Origin: Acidovorax sp. GW101-3H11
Lineage (GTDB): Bacteria; Pseudomonadota; Gammaproteobacteria; Burkholderiales; Burkholderiaceae_C
Direction: 5' to 3'
NCBI RefSeq assembly: GCF_001633105.1
Contig: NZ_LUKZ01000012.1
Span: forward strand, 319,638 to 383,637
DNA length: 64,000 nt
In this document: positions 18,525 through 27,381 of the stretch, in pieces
How positions within the stretch are numbered: position 1 is the stretch's first letter
How the letters are laid out: every line of letters starts with the position of its first letter
The notes under the pieces: generated by a model
The model's database searches: none
Seen by the model: the letters and a program-made list of their open reading frames with translations, nothing else
Told to the model about the DNA's origin: nothing
Made by a program: the position numbers and the translations under genes

Positions 18525-19823
18525 TCAGCCGTGCTTGAGAAACACCTTGTGATGCAGGCGCCGCAGCGACCACCACACGCCCACGGCCACCACGGGGATG
18601 GCAATGGCCGCCGTGGTTTCGGGCGACAGGGGCCAGCCCAGCTTTTGAGCGCCTTTGGCCAGGTAGCTCACCAGGCCCACGATGTAGTAGGTGATGGCCG
18701 CCACGGACAACCCCTCCACGGTGGACTGCATCTTGAGCTGCAGGTCCTGGCGGTGGTTCATGGTGGCCAGCAGCGCCTGGCTGCTTTGCTGCTGCTCGAT
18801 CTCCACACGGGTGCGCAGCAGGTTGCTCATGCGCGAAACACGCTGCGAGAGTGCGTCCTGGCGGCGCGCAGCCCACTCGCAGGTGCTGCGTGCGGGGGTC
18901 AGGCGCCGGTCCATGAACTCGCGGATGGTCTGCATGCCCGCCAGGCGCGATTCGGCAATGTCTTCAATGCGCTTGTCCAGCAACTCGAAATAAGCACTGC
19001 TGGCCGAAAACCGCGAATGCGAGGCGGCATATTGGCTCTCCACCTGCCCGGCCAGCCGGGTCAGGCGGTCCAGCAGGACTGGTTCGTCGTCGCGGTTGGC
19101 GGTGCGGATGGCGTTGGCCAGCTCGGCCAGCTCACGCTCGGCAAAGGCCAGCACACTGGCTGCTTCGCGGGCGGCAGGCAGGCCCAGCAAAGCGGCCATG
19201 CGGTAGGTTTCAATCTCCAGCAGGCGCTGCACCAGACGCCCCAGGCGCCTTGGCGTCATGCCCCCTGCCAGCAACACCATGCGCGAAAAACCGTCCGCAT
19301 GGATCGCAAAGTCGGTATAGACCTCGCCATGGCCATCGGCCACGGTGGAGGCCACCAGCGTGTCCTCGTGCAGCACATGTTTGACCAGCGAACCCGAGCC
19401 AAAAGTGTGCGTCGGCAACACCCACAGGTTCAGGCTGCACAAACACTGCCCGGGCAGGGCGGCCAGCCAGTCGCGGGGCACGGCCTCCATGGCGCTGGCG
19501 GGCTCGCGCTCGCCAAAAGCCTCCATGGGGGCGGGCACCATGAAGGTCCAGGTGACGAACTCGGTGTGCAGCTCCCAGCGCATGCGAAAGGCGCCCAGGT
19601 CCATCCGCAGGTGGGTGGTGTGGGCATCGGGCAGGGCCATGTGGTGGTCGCGCAAAAGCGCGGCAACATGGGCGCGGCTCGCCTCGCGCCCAGCCGCATC
19701 GGCCAGCATCACGATGTGTGCAATGGCCAGGGGGGCATTCATCGCCTCGGGCGGGCGGGCGTGGATTTCGTTGTGCAGCATGGCCCGGTGGGGGTGCTGC
19801 GCGGGATGGAATGGTGTGGGCAT
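18525..19823 (-). CDS. DUF3422 family membrane protein
   Basis: A 432-residue protein of uncharacterised family DUF3422. It starts MPTPFHPAQHPHRAMLHNEIHARP, a conserved beginning in this family. The bulk is soluble with helical, coiled-coil-like segments (about 230-370). Two hydrophobic helices near the C-terminus (VAAITYYIVGLVSYL and TAAIAIPVVAVGVWW) anchor it in the membrane, leaving a short basic tail. No function is established. It lies downstream of the tctBA terminator and is probably separately transcribed. Confidence 0.85.
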   Translation of the reverse strand: MPTPFHPAQHPHRAMLHNEIHARPPEAMNAPLAIAHIVMLADAAGREASRAHVAALLRDHHMALPDAHTTHLRMDLGAFRMRWELHTEFVTWTFMVPAPMEAFGEREPASAMEAVPRDWLAALPGQCLCSLNLWVLPTHTFGSGSLVKHVLHEDTLVASTVADGHGEVYTDFAIHADGFSRMVLLAGGMTPRRLGRLVQRLLEIETYRMAALLGLPAAREAASVLAFAERELAELANAIRTANRDDEPVLLDRLTRLAGQVESQYAASHSRFSASSAYFELLDKRIEDIAESRLAGMQTIREFMDRRLTPARSTCEWAARRQDALSQRVSRMSNLLRTRVEIEQQQSSQALLATMNHRQDLQLKMQSTVEGLSVAAITYYIVGLVSYLAKGAQKLGWPLSPETTAAIAIPVVAVGVWWSLRRLHHKVFLKHG

Positions 19824-19883
19824 GCGGACCTCTGCCTGCGATTGTGTACCGGCGGCAGCTGCAACAAACGAATGCCTCTGCCC

Positions 19884-19914
19884 AAAAAACAACGGCACCC
19901 GAGGGTGCCGTTGT
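19884..19914 (-). terminator. Rho-independent terminator of tctBA
   Basis: Strong stem CAACGGCACCC/GGGTGCCGTTG (19890-19900 and 19903-19913) followed on the minus strand by TTTTTT (19884-19889). It lies 33 bases past the tctA stop. Confidence 0.9.
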
Positions 19915-19946
19915 TCAGTCAGGGAAAGCAGGAAGCCCGAGGGCGA

Positions 19947-21458
19947 TCAATCTTCCACAAATGCTTCTTCGCGCTTGTTCTTCACGGCAGGCAGCAGCAC
20001 GATGATCAGCAGCAGTGCCGCAGCCGCCAGCAGGCCCGCCGACAGCGGACGCGTCACGAACACGCTCCAGTCACCGCGCGAGAGCAGCAGCGCGCGGCGC
20101 AGGTTTTCTTCCATCATCGGGCCCAGGATGAAGCCCAGCAGCAGGGGTGCAGGCTCTGTACCCAGCTTGTGGAAGATATAGCCAATCAGGCCGAAGATAC
20201 CCACCATCCAGATATCGAAGGTGTTGTTGTTGGTGGAGTACACACCCACTGCGCAGAACAGCACGATGGACGGGAACAGCCAGCGGTACGGCACCGTGAG
20301 CAGCTTGATCCAGATGCCGATCAGCGGCAGGTTCAAAACGATCAGCATGGCATTGCCGATCCACATCGAAGCGATCAGGCCCCAGAACAGCTCAGGGTTG
20401 CTGGTCATCACCTGGGGACCAGGCTGGATGTTGTGGATGGTCATGGCGCCCACCATCAGCGCCATCACGGCGTTGGGTGGAATACCCAAGGTCAGCAGCG
20501 GGATGAACGAGGTCTGCGAGCCCGCGTTGTTGGCCGACTCAGGAGCCGCCACGCCACGGATGTTGCCCTGCCCAAAAGGCACTTCGCCGGGTTGCAGCTT
20601 GGTCTTCTTTTCCACCGTGTAGGCGGCAAAAGCGGCCAGCAATGCACCGCCACCAGGCAAGATGCCCAGGGCAGCGCCCAGCGAGGTACCACGCAAAACG
20701 GCAGGAATCATGCGCTTGAAATCGTCCTTGGTGGGGAACAGGCCTTCCACCTTGGCAGTGAACACTTCACGGTCTTCGTCGGGACGCGAGAGGTTGGCAA
20801 TGATTTCACCGTAGCCGAACACGCCCATGGCGATGGTCACGAAGCCAATGCCATCGGTCAGTTCAGGAATGTCGAAGCTGAAGCGCGCCACACCCGAATT
20901 CACGTCGGTACCCACCAGGCCCATCAGCAGACCCAGCACGATCATGCCCACCGCCTTGAGCAGGGAGCCCGAGGCAAGCACCACGGCGCCGATCAGACCC
21001 AGCACCATCAGCGAGAAATACTCGGCCGGGCCAAACTTGAAGGCGACTTCGGTCAGCGGCGGTGCGAAGGCCGCCAGAATCAGCGTGCCCACACAACCGG
21101 CAAAGAACGAGCCCAGGCCGGCAGCCGCCAGCGCTGGCCCCGCCCTGCCCTTGCGCGCCATCTGGTAGCCGTCGATCACGGTCACCACCGACGACGACTC
21201 GCCCGGCAGATTCACCAGAATGGCGGTGGTGGAACCACCGTACTGCGCGCCGTAGTAGATACCGGCCAGCATGATCAGTGCGGCCACAGGCGGCAGCGCA
21301 TAGGTGGCGGGCAGCAGCATGGCGATGGTTGCCACGGGGCCAATGCCGGGCAAAACGCCAATCAGCGTACCCAGCAGACAGCCGACAAAACAGTAGATCA
21401 AGTTCTGGAACGTGAAGGCCACGCCAAAACCGAGCGAGAGGTTGTTAATCAAATCCAT
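19947..21458 (-). CDS. tctA: Tripartite tricarboxylate transporter, large permease TctA
   Basis: Large membrane subunit of a TTT-family uptake system for carboxylates such as citrate, driven by ion gradients. The 503 residues contain about eleven helices and the two signatures GIGPVATIAMLLPATY (about 40-55) and the related GGGALLAAFAAYTVEK later on, plus GIPPNAVMALM. It follows tctB by 15 bases. No tctC binding-protein gene is in the operon or nearby. A strong terminator follows. Confidence 0.95.
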   Translation of the reverse strand: MDLINNLSLGFGVAFTFQNLIYCFVGCLLGTLIGVLPGIGPVATIAMLLPATYALPPVAALIMLAGIYYGAQYGGSTTAILVNLPGESSSVVTVIDGYQMARKGRAGPALAAAGLGSFFAGCVGTLILAAFAPPLTEVAFKFGPAEYFSLMVLGLIGAVVLASGSLLKAVGMIVLGLLMGLVGTDVNSGVARFSFDIPELTDGIGFVTIAMGVFGYGEIIANLSRPDEDREVFTAKVEGLFPTKDDFKRMIPAVLRGTSLGAALGILPGGGALLAAFAAYTVEKKTKLQPGEVPFGQGNIRGVAAPESANNAGSQTSFIPLLTLGIPPNAVMALMVGAMTIHNIQPGPQVMTSNPELFWGLIASMWIGNAMLIVLNLPLIGIWIKLLTVPYRWLFPSIVLFCAVGVYSTNNNTFDIWMVGIFGLIGYIFHKLGTEPAPLLLGFILGPMMEENLRRALLLSRGDWSVFVTRPLSAGLLAAAALLLIIVLLPAVKNKREEAFVED

Positions 21459-21473
21459 GGTCGGTGCTCCTGC

Positions 21474-21962
21474 TCAACCCGTGATGAAACTGGGCCACAC
21501 GGGGAACTGCAGCTTGAGCGCCCAGACGAATGCCACATAACTGCCAATGGCCAACACGGTGGCCAGCACGAACACGGCCTTGGCGTTGAACTCTTGCCCG
21601 GCCAGGCTGGCAATGAAGGTCAGCGCATAGATGCCCACGATGAGCCCCATGGCCGGAACACCGAGGCTGGGCAAACCACCCAGCAGGATGCCGAACGCGA
21701 AGTTGGCAGCCAGGATGAAGAACAGCGGCTTCCAGGCCCACTTGCCGATCTTGTCGCCATCCTGGGTTTCCACCGTGACTGCCTTGAAAGTGATCACGCT
21801 GCCGATGATGGCGAGCAGGATACCCAGCAACAGTGGGAAATAGCCGGGGCCCATGCGGGCACCACTGCCGACGTTGTACGTGGTTGCACCCCACGCAAAC
21901 GCCACTCCGACACCCATGAACATGAGGCCGGAAAAAAAGTCTTTTTGACTCTTGATTTTCAC
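21474..21962 (-). CDS. tctB: Tripartite tricarboxylate transporter, small permease TctB
   Basis: Small four-helix membrane subunit, 162 residues, partner of TctA. The GTG start (VKIKSQKDFFSG) is chosen because AGGAGA lies seven bases before it; the frame is open further but not conserved. RMGPGYFPLLLG is the family signature. Transcribed with tctA. Confidence 0.9.
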   Translation of the reverse strand: MKIKSQKDFFSGLMFMGVGVAFAWGATTYNVGSGARMGPGYFPLLLGILLAIIGSVITFKAVTVETQDGDKIGKWAWKPLFFILAANFAFGILLGGLPSLGVPAMGLIVGIYALTFIASLAGQEFNAKAVFVLATVLAIGSYVAFVWALKLQFPVWPSFITG

Positions 21963-22135
21963 GAATTGTCTCCTAGGCGGAAATCTTGACTGCGCGATTG
22001 TGCGTGCAAGCACGGCCCGCGCGAATGTGGATTCCACCTACATCCAGTAACGCCCCATGGCCGCACCGCGCGAACAAAGCATCGCGCACGGGCCACAAGC
22101 CGCCCCGGGGAGACGCCTGAACGGCGCAGGGCGCA

Positions 22136-23929
22136 CTACTCCAGCGGTGGAGTGGCAGCGATCACCTCGTCCATGGTGGTCAACCCCTCGGCCACCCGCA
22201 GCGCCCCCGCCAGGCGCAGCGGGCGCATGCCATCCTGCACCGCCTGGCGGCGCAGGTTGTCGATGGATGGGGACTGGGTGATCCGGTCCTTGAGTGCCTC
22301 GCTCACGGTCAGCAATTCATAGAGCCCCATGCGGCCACGGTAACCGCCCATGCGGCAGTCCACACAACCCACGGGTTTGTAGGGCTGGTAGGCGCCATTG
22401 ATCTTCCAAGGCTTGACGACCTCGGCCAATGCATCGCGCGATGCCGTTTCGTCACGCTGCTTGCACTGCTTGCACAGCGTGCGCACCAGCCGCTGGGCCA
22501 GCACGCCCAGCAAGGTGGCGTTGAGCAGGTAGGGCGGCACCCCCAGCTCCATCATGCGGGTGATGGCACTGGGTGCGTCGTTGGTGTGCAACGTCGAAAA
22601 CACAAGGTGCCCCGTGAGCGCGGCCTGGATGGCCATCTCTGCGGTCTCCAGATCGCGGATTTCGCCCACCATGATGATGTCCGGGTCCTGGCGCATCAGC
22701 GCACGCAGGCCCTCGGCAAAGTTGAAATCGAGCTGCGGCTGCACTTGGGTCTGGTTGAAGCTTGGCTCGATCATTTCGATCGGGTCTTCCACCGTGCTCA
22801 CGTTGACCTCTTCGGTCGCCACGCGCTTGAGCGTGGAGTACAGCGTGGTGGTCTTGCCCGAGCCCGTGGGCCCTGTCACAAGGATGATGCCGTGCGGGCG
22901 TTTGACCAACGCCTCCCAGCGCTGCGCATCGTGCTGCGCAAAACCCAGCGCATCCAGATCCTTGACTGCGTTGTCCGGGTCAAAGATCCGCATGACCATC
23001 TTCTCGCCGAATGCTGTGGGCAGCGTGGACAGGCGCATTTCCACCTCGTCCCCCCGCTGGTTGCGCGTCTTGATGCGGCCGTCCTGCGGGCGGCGTTTTT
23101 CCACCACGTCGATGCGGCCCAGCAGCTTGATGCGCGACACCATGGCGTTGTGCACCCCCATGGGCATCTGGTAGACCGGGTGCAGCACACCGTCGATGCG
23201 GAAGCGGATCACACCCTGCTCGCGGCGCGGCTCCAGGTGGATGTCGCTTGCGCGCTGGTCAAACGCGTACTGCCAGAGCCAGTCCACCACCTTGACCACG
23301 CCCTGGTCATTGGCATCGAGCTGCTTGTTGCTTTTGCCCAGCTCCACCAGTTGCTCGAAGCTGCTGCCACCCGAGTTCCCCCCCGCTTTCTGCGCAGCGC
23401 GTACGGACTTGGCAAGCGCAAAGAACTCGGCAGTGAATCGATGGATGTCCTGCGGATTGGCCACCACCCGGCGCACCGTGCGGCGTGACTGGCGCTCCAC
23501 CTCGGCCACCCAGTCGTCAATGAAGGGCTCGGCCGTGGCCACCACCACTTCCTTGGCCGTCACCTGCACCGGCAGCACCTTGTGGCGCTCGGCGTAGGTG
23601 GCGCTCATGCTGTCAGCCACGCGGCCCACATCGACCTTGAGGGGGTCAATGCGCAGATAAGCCAACCCGGCACGCGTGGCCAGATACTCGGACAGTGCCT
23701 CGATATCGAGCGGTTTGCCATCGCTCGCGCGCTCCATGGCCACACTGGCCAACCGCACCAGCGCATGCTGGGAGCTTTCAGCCTGCGAGCAGCGGGCAAT
23801 GGTGCGCTGCGCTTCTTCCGGCGAAATGACATGGTCATCGCTGAGCCACTGCACCATGCGGCGCCAGTCCACCGGGCCGATGTGGGTGGCGGCCTTCAGT
23901 CGGCCGGGGATGTCCACGGAAGCATTCAT
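22136..23929 (-). CDS. GspE/PilB-type secretion ATPase (orphan)
   Basis: Hexameric traffic ATPase family, 597 residues. An N-terminal MshEN/GspE-N-like domain (about 20-200) precedes the ATPase core: Walker A GPTGSGKTTTLYS, Asp box (STVEDPIEM), Walker B (DIIMVGEIRDLETAE), His box (STLHTNDAPSA), and a tetracysteine zinc site (CKQCK and CVDCRMGGYRGRMG). These ATPases power type II secretion or type IV pilus assembly. No pilus or secretin genes are adjacent; it follows a spermidine-synthase-like gene by 11 bases. The start at MNASVDIPG is chosen from homology. It is complete and probably active. Confidence 0.92.
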   Translation of the reverse strand: MNASVDIPGRLKAATHIGPVDWRRMVQWLSDDHVISPEEAQRTIARCSQAESSQHALVRLASVAMERASDGKPLDIEALSEYLATRAGLAYLRIDPLKVDVGRVADSMSATYAERHKVLPVQVTAKEVVVATAEPFIDDWVAEVERQSRRTVRRVVANPQDIHRFTAEFFALAKSVRAAQKAGGNSGGSSFEQLVELGKSNKQLDANDQGVVKVVDWLWQYAFDQRASDIHLEPRREQGVIRFRIDGVLHPVYQMPMGVHNAMVSRIKLLGRIDVVEKRRPQDGRIKTRNQRGDEVEMRLSTLPTAFGEKMVMRIFDPDNAVKDLDALGFAQHDAQRWEALVKRPHGIILVTGPTGSGKTTTLYSTLKRVATEEVNVSTVEDPIEMIEPSFNQTQVQPQLDFNFAEGLRALMRQDPDIIMVGEIRDLETAEMAIQAALTGHLVFSTLHTNDAPSAITRMMELGVPPYLLNATLLGVLAQRLVRTLCKQCKQRDETASRDALAEVVKPWKINGAYQPYKPVGCVDCRMGGYRGRMGLYELLTVSEALKDRITQSPSIDNLRRQAVQDGMRPLRLAGALRVAEGLTTMDEVIAATPPLE

Positions 23930-23940
23930 GTCAAAACCTT

Positions 23941-24705
23941 TCAGGGAGCCACAGGCTTGAACGCCCGCAGCCATTTGGTGGTGGGCAACTCCCAGCGTGC
24001 CTGGATCGCTTCGGCCTGTTCCTCCAGCTCCGCACGTTTGGGCCGGGAAGGCGTGCGCTGCGCCAGCACCACCGTATTGCCCTCGCGGGTGGGCTTGAAT
24101 GCCCACAGCGCATCGTTGCCAAACGCCTGGGCCATGCTTTGGAGGCTGCGGTCAAAACTCGACGCGCGGCCGAACAGGTTGACCGTCATGCAGCCCGTCT
24201 CGGTCAGCAGCGCCCGGCAATCGGCATAAAAATCCGGGCTGTCCAGCACCGGTGCAGCTGCCTCGTGGTCGTAGAGATCCACAGCCAATGCGTCCACCGT
24301 GCCCAGCCACATGGGGTTCTGGATCTCCTTGGCCGCATCAGCAAGCACCACACGCAGTTTCGGGCCATCGGGAGGAAGCTTGAACCATTGGCGGCACACC
24401 GCCAGCACCTGGGGATTCAACTCAATCGCAGTGCTGCAGATGCGCAGCTTCTTGTGGCAAAACTTGGTGATGGCGCCTGCCCCCAGCCCCAGTTGCATGG
24501 CATGTCCCTTGGACACCTGGGCCAGGTCGGCAAACAGCAGCCAGGCCATCATGCGCTGCACGTATTCCAGCTCCAGCGCAAAGGGCTCATCAATGCGCAT
24601 GGAACCCTGGATCCACGGTGTGCCCAGGTGCAGGTGGCGCACCTCACCATCGTCCGACACACTGACTTCGGGCAACTCTTGCAGTTTTTCTTTTTTACGG
24701 GTCAT
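23941..24705 (-). CDS. Spermidine-synthase-like methyltransferase-fold protein
   Basis: A 254-residue cytoplasmic protein with the Rossmann-like fold of spermidine synthases. The nucleotide loop is GLGAGAITKF (about residue 73), then an acidic strand end (IELNP) and DAAKEI, with VDLYDHEA at the usual catalytic aspartate region. It lacks the full polyamine-synthase signature, so polyamine synthesis is not shown; 'spermidine synthase-like' is the safe name. It lies 9 bases after the DNA glycosylase gene and 11 before the GspE-type gene, one operon. Confidence 0.8.
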   Translation of the reverse strand: MTRKKEKLQELPEVSVSDDGEVRHLHLGTPWIQGSMRIDEPFALELEYVQRMMAWLLFADLAQVSKGHAMQLGLGAGAITKFCHKKLRICSTAIELNPQVLAVCRQWFKLPPDGPKLRVVLADAAKEIQNPMWLGTVDALAVDLYDHEAAAPVLDSPDFYADCRALLTETGCMTVNLFGRASSFDRSLQSMAQAFGNDALWAFKPTREGNTVVLAQRTPSRPKRAELEEQAEAIQARWELPTTKWLRAFKPVAP

Positions 24706-24714
24706 TCAAAGCGT

Positions 24715-25284
24715 TCAAAGCAGGTGGTGGGCCGACAACACTGCGGCCCAGGCCGCCAATTTACGGTCAAAACTCCAGGACGCATTGGCCGGACTGGTCG
24801 ATGGCAGCCGCACGGCCTGCAGTTGCAGCCTGTGCTGCGAACCCAGGCTGGCCAACACCGCCGGGGCGTGCCGGAAGCTTTCGGCACCGTTGTGGGCCAC
24901 AGCCACCAGCCGGGGACAGCGCCCGAGCAGACGGGCAAAGTCGTTGACCTGAGGGTTTCGGATGCTGGTGTCCAGGCTGCCTTCGCGCTCGCAGCTGGCA
25001 TACACATCCCATAGCCCCAGCCCCCGTGCCAGCAGCCAGTCGCAGCGCTGCGCGTAGTGCTCCGGCCCGGCGACGGGCAGCGGATGCTGCGGCCAGAGGG
25101 CCTGCAATATCTTCCAGAAGTGATTCTGCGGATGGGCATAGTACTGCTGTGCCCGCAGGGAGGCTGCGCCCGGAAAGCTGCCCAGCACCAGCACCACCGT
25201 GACCTCGGACGCCACGGGCGGCAGCCCCTGCCACCGGACGGCAGCAGGAGCGGACATGAGGCCAGTGGCACCGGGGTCAAACAT
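24715..25284 (-). CDS. DNA-deoxyinosine glycosylase (UDG superfamily)
   Basis: Base-excision repair enzyme of the hypoxanthine-DNA glycosylase (HDG/SMUG2-like) group, 189 residues. Motif 1 reads LGSFPGAASLRAQQYY with HPQNHFW; the C-terminal motif is RLPSTSPANASW, which inserts at the lesion. I chose MFDPGATGLMSAPA; MSAPAAV nine codons on is also possible. It would remove deaminated adenine (hypoxanthine) and perhaps uracil. First gene of the operon with the spermidine-synthase-like and ATPase genes. Confidence 0.85.
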   Translation of the reverse strand: MFDPGATGLMSAPAAVRWQGLPPVASEVTVVLVLGSFPGAASLRAQQYYAHPQNHFWKILQALWPQHPLPVAGPEHYAQRCDWLLARGLGLWDVYASCEREGSLDTSIRNPQVNDFARLLGRCPRLVAVAHNGAESFRHAPAVLASLGSQHRLQLQAVRLPSTSPANASWSFDRKLAAWAAVLSAHHLL

Positions 25285-25327
25285 GGGCCGATTCTGGACC
25301 GAAACCACGCCAACGCTTTTGCGCAAA

Positions 25328-25378
25328 TGCAAAAAAAGAGAGCTGTAAACCGTTTACCACACGGCCCAAAGCTCCCAA
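25328..25378 (-). terminator. Terminator after tatD-like gene
   Basis: On the minus strand an outer stem GAGCT/AGCTC (25340-25344 with 25370-25374) encloses the palindrome GTAAAC-G-GTTTAC (25345-25357), then a run of seven T (25331-25337). The inner palindrome by itself resembles a LacI/GalR-type operator, but the T-run favours termination. Confidence 0.65.
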
Positions 25379-25386
25379 ATTGCTCC

Positions 25387-26223
25387 TCATTTTCCACCCT
25401 GGGCAAGCAAAGGCACCAGTCGCGGTAGCGCCACGCAGGCGTTGACCGTGGTGGCCTGGGCCAGCGCCGCCAAGGGCTGGCCCCGCAGTTGCGCCAGCAC
25501 CTCGGCAATGCGCGGCAACTCGGCCGGGGCATTGCGCCCCTGGGGCAAGCCCTCAGCCCGCTGTGCGGCCGGGGTGTAGAGCCAGTGGGGCGGGATATCG
25601 GGGGCGTCGGTCTCCAGGACCAACGCCTCCTCGGGCAGCTCAGCCGCCAGGCGGCGCAGCTGCAGGGCGCGGTCATAAGTCATGGCGCCGCCAAAACCGA
25701 GCTTGAAGCCCAGGCCGACGAAGGCCTGCGCCTGCTGCAGGCTGCCATTGAAGGCATGCGCAATCCCGCCACGCACCGGCAGGTCCCGCAGGCCCTTGAG
25801 CAGTTTGTCGGCCGATCGACGCACATGCAGGATCACTGGCAGGTCAAACCGGCGGGCCAGCTGCAACTGGGCCCGGTAAAACCGCTCCTGCCGTACAGGG
25901 TCCAGCCCCGGCACGAAGTAGTCCAGTCCAATCTCGCCGATCGCCACCAGGCGCGGGTCGGCGTGGCGCTGGGCCAGCATCTGCTCAAGTAGCGCCACAT
26001 CCCCATCGCCTGCACGCCCGGTGTACAGCGGGTGGATGCCCAGCGCATAACTATCCCCATGCTGGTGCGCCAGCAGGCGCACGGTGTCCCAGTTGCTGCG
26101 CTCCACGGCCGGAATCACACAATGGCCCACCCCTTGCGCGATTGCTTCGCGGCGCACTGCACTGCGGTCGGCATCGAACTCGGGCGCATCCAGGTGGCAG
26201 TGGGTGTCAATCCAGGCAGTCAT
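25387..26223 (-). CDS. TatD-family metal-dependent hydrolase
   Basis: TIM-barrel DNase/hydrolase, 278 residues. Metal ligands are visible: HxH in DTHCHLD (near residue 8), Glu in AIGEIGLDY, His in VILHVR, His in IAHAFNGS and Asp in LETDAPD. TatD enzymes act as 3'-5' exonucleases in DNA repair or fragmentation. The ATG at 26223 starts the family homology; the frame extends 23 codons further up without similarity. A terminator follows. Confidence 0.92.
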   Translation of the reverse strand: MTAWIDTHCHLDAPEFDADRSAVRREAIAQGVGHCVIPAVERSNWDTVRLLAHQHGDSYALGIHPLYTGRAGDGDVALLEQMLAQRHADPRLVAIGEIGLDYFVPGLDPVRQERFYRAQLQLARRFDLPVILHVRRSADKLLKGLRDLPVRGGIAHAFNGSLQQAQAFVGLGFKLGFGGAMTYDRALQLRRLAAELPEEALVLETDAPDIPPHWLYTPAAQRAEGLPQGRNAPAELPRIAEVLAQLRGQPLAALAQATTVNACVALPRLVPLLAQGGK

Positions 26224-26403
26224 GCGCCGATGATGCCCGATGCGGTGTACCCCACACAGGGGCGGTAGCCCTGCGTGTGCATTTGCGGGCAAACCGTGCT
26301 ACCGTCATTTGCGTGCGCCGGTACTTGGCGCCAATGAACCTGCGAATGATCTTCCGGGGCCGTCCCAAGACCCTCCGCAGGCTCCCAGAGCAAAGGTGAC
26401 AGG

Positions 26404-27357
26404 ATGCCCCGGCCCGCCCTCTACAGCAGCTCACGCCCCGCCCGCAGCCGTGCCCCCAATCCGGCGGTCGCACCCGCAGCGCCTGCGACCGCTGCACTGC
26501 CCTCAGCCGATGCACCGCCCTCGCCGCAGGAGGTGGCCCAGGCCACGGCGGCCGCCCCACACTCTGCGGCCATCCTGCGACAGCTTTGGGCCCTGTGGAC
26601 CATCGTGGTGCTGTTGGCAGCCCTGCTGGTAGCCAGCGCCTGGCACAACAGCCGCAGCACCACCCGCAAGATCACCCAGGACGACATCGACGCCGCCGTG
26701 CTGCGCACGCTGGAGACCACGACGCCGCCTTCGGCCGCCGCACGCGCCGTGGAGAGCATCGCCCCCTCCATCGTGCGCGTGGTGGGCTATGGCCGCAGCA
26801 AGAACGGCAAGGAAGAAGTCGAGCGCGGCATCGGTACGGGCGTGGTCATCGTGGACAAGGGTGTCATCCTGACCAACCTGCATGTGGTGGCGGGCGCCGA
26901 CCGCATCGGCATCACCTTCCACGATGGGCTGGAAACCACCGCCAGCATCACCGGTGCCCAGCCCGAGAACGACCTGGCCGTGCTGCAGGCGCACAAGGTG
27001 CCCGACGACCTGGAGGCCGCCACCCTGCGCTCCACCCAGAACCTGCGCCCTGGCGACCACGTGGTGGCCGTGGGCTTCCCCTTTGGCATCGGCCCCTCTG
27101 CATCGGCGGGTGTCGTGTCGGGGCTGCAGCGCGAATTCACTTCGCCCGAGGGCAAACGCCAGCTCAGCAACCTGATCCAGTTCGACGCCGCTGCCAACCC
27201 CGGCAATTCAGGCGGCCCGCTGGTCACGCTGGATGGCGAAGTGGTGGGCATCGTCACCGCCATCCTCAACCCCACGCCTGCGCGCACCTTCATCGGCATC
27301 GGGTTTGCGGTGCCTATCGAGAACGCGGCCTCGGCCGTGGGCATGCCCCCCTTCTGA
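26404..27357 (+). CDS. Membrane-anchored trypsin-like serine protease (S1C)
   Basis: HtrA/Deg-like protease without a PDZ domain, 317 residues. An Ala/Pro-rich N-terminal tail of about 58 residues precedes one membrane helix (about 60-80), placing the protease domain in the periplasm. The triad is complete: H160 (TNLHVV), D190 (ENDLAVL), S269 (GNSGGPL). The domain ends soon after the last strand. AGGTGACAGG precedes the ATG. The stop is 24 bases before the MoxR gene, so the protease leads a MoxR/VWA operon. Confidence 0.9.
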   Translation: MPRPALYSSSRPARSRAPNPAVAPAAPATAALPSADAPPSPQEVAQATAAAPHSAAILRQLWALWTIVVLLAALLVASAWHNSRSTTRKITQDDIDAAVLRTLETTTPPSAAARAVESIAPSIVRVVGYGRSKNGKEEVERGIGTGVVIVDKGVILTNLHVVAGADRIGITFHDGLETTASITGAQPENDLAVLQAHKVPDDLEAATLRSTQNLRPGDHVVAVGFPFGIGPSASAGVVSGLQREFTSPEGKRQLSNLIQFDAAANPGNSGGPLVTLDGEVVGIVTAILNPTPARTFIGIGFAVPIENAASAVGMPPF

Positions 27358-27381
27358 CCCTGACCCTCCACAAGGAGCACC

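Noticed and set aside
18516-21989. A 1157-codon open frame on the plus strand
   Set aside because: It is antisense to DUF3422, tctA and tctB genes, whose products are clear. The translation is Gln/His-rich noise.
25345-25357. GTAAACCGTTTAC as a LacI/GalR operator
   Set aside because: It lies within a larger hairpin followed by seven T just past the tatD-like stop, so a terminator explains it better.
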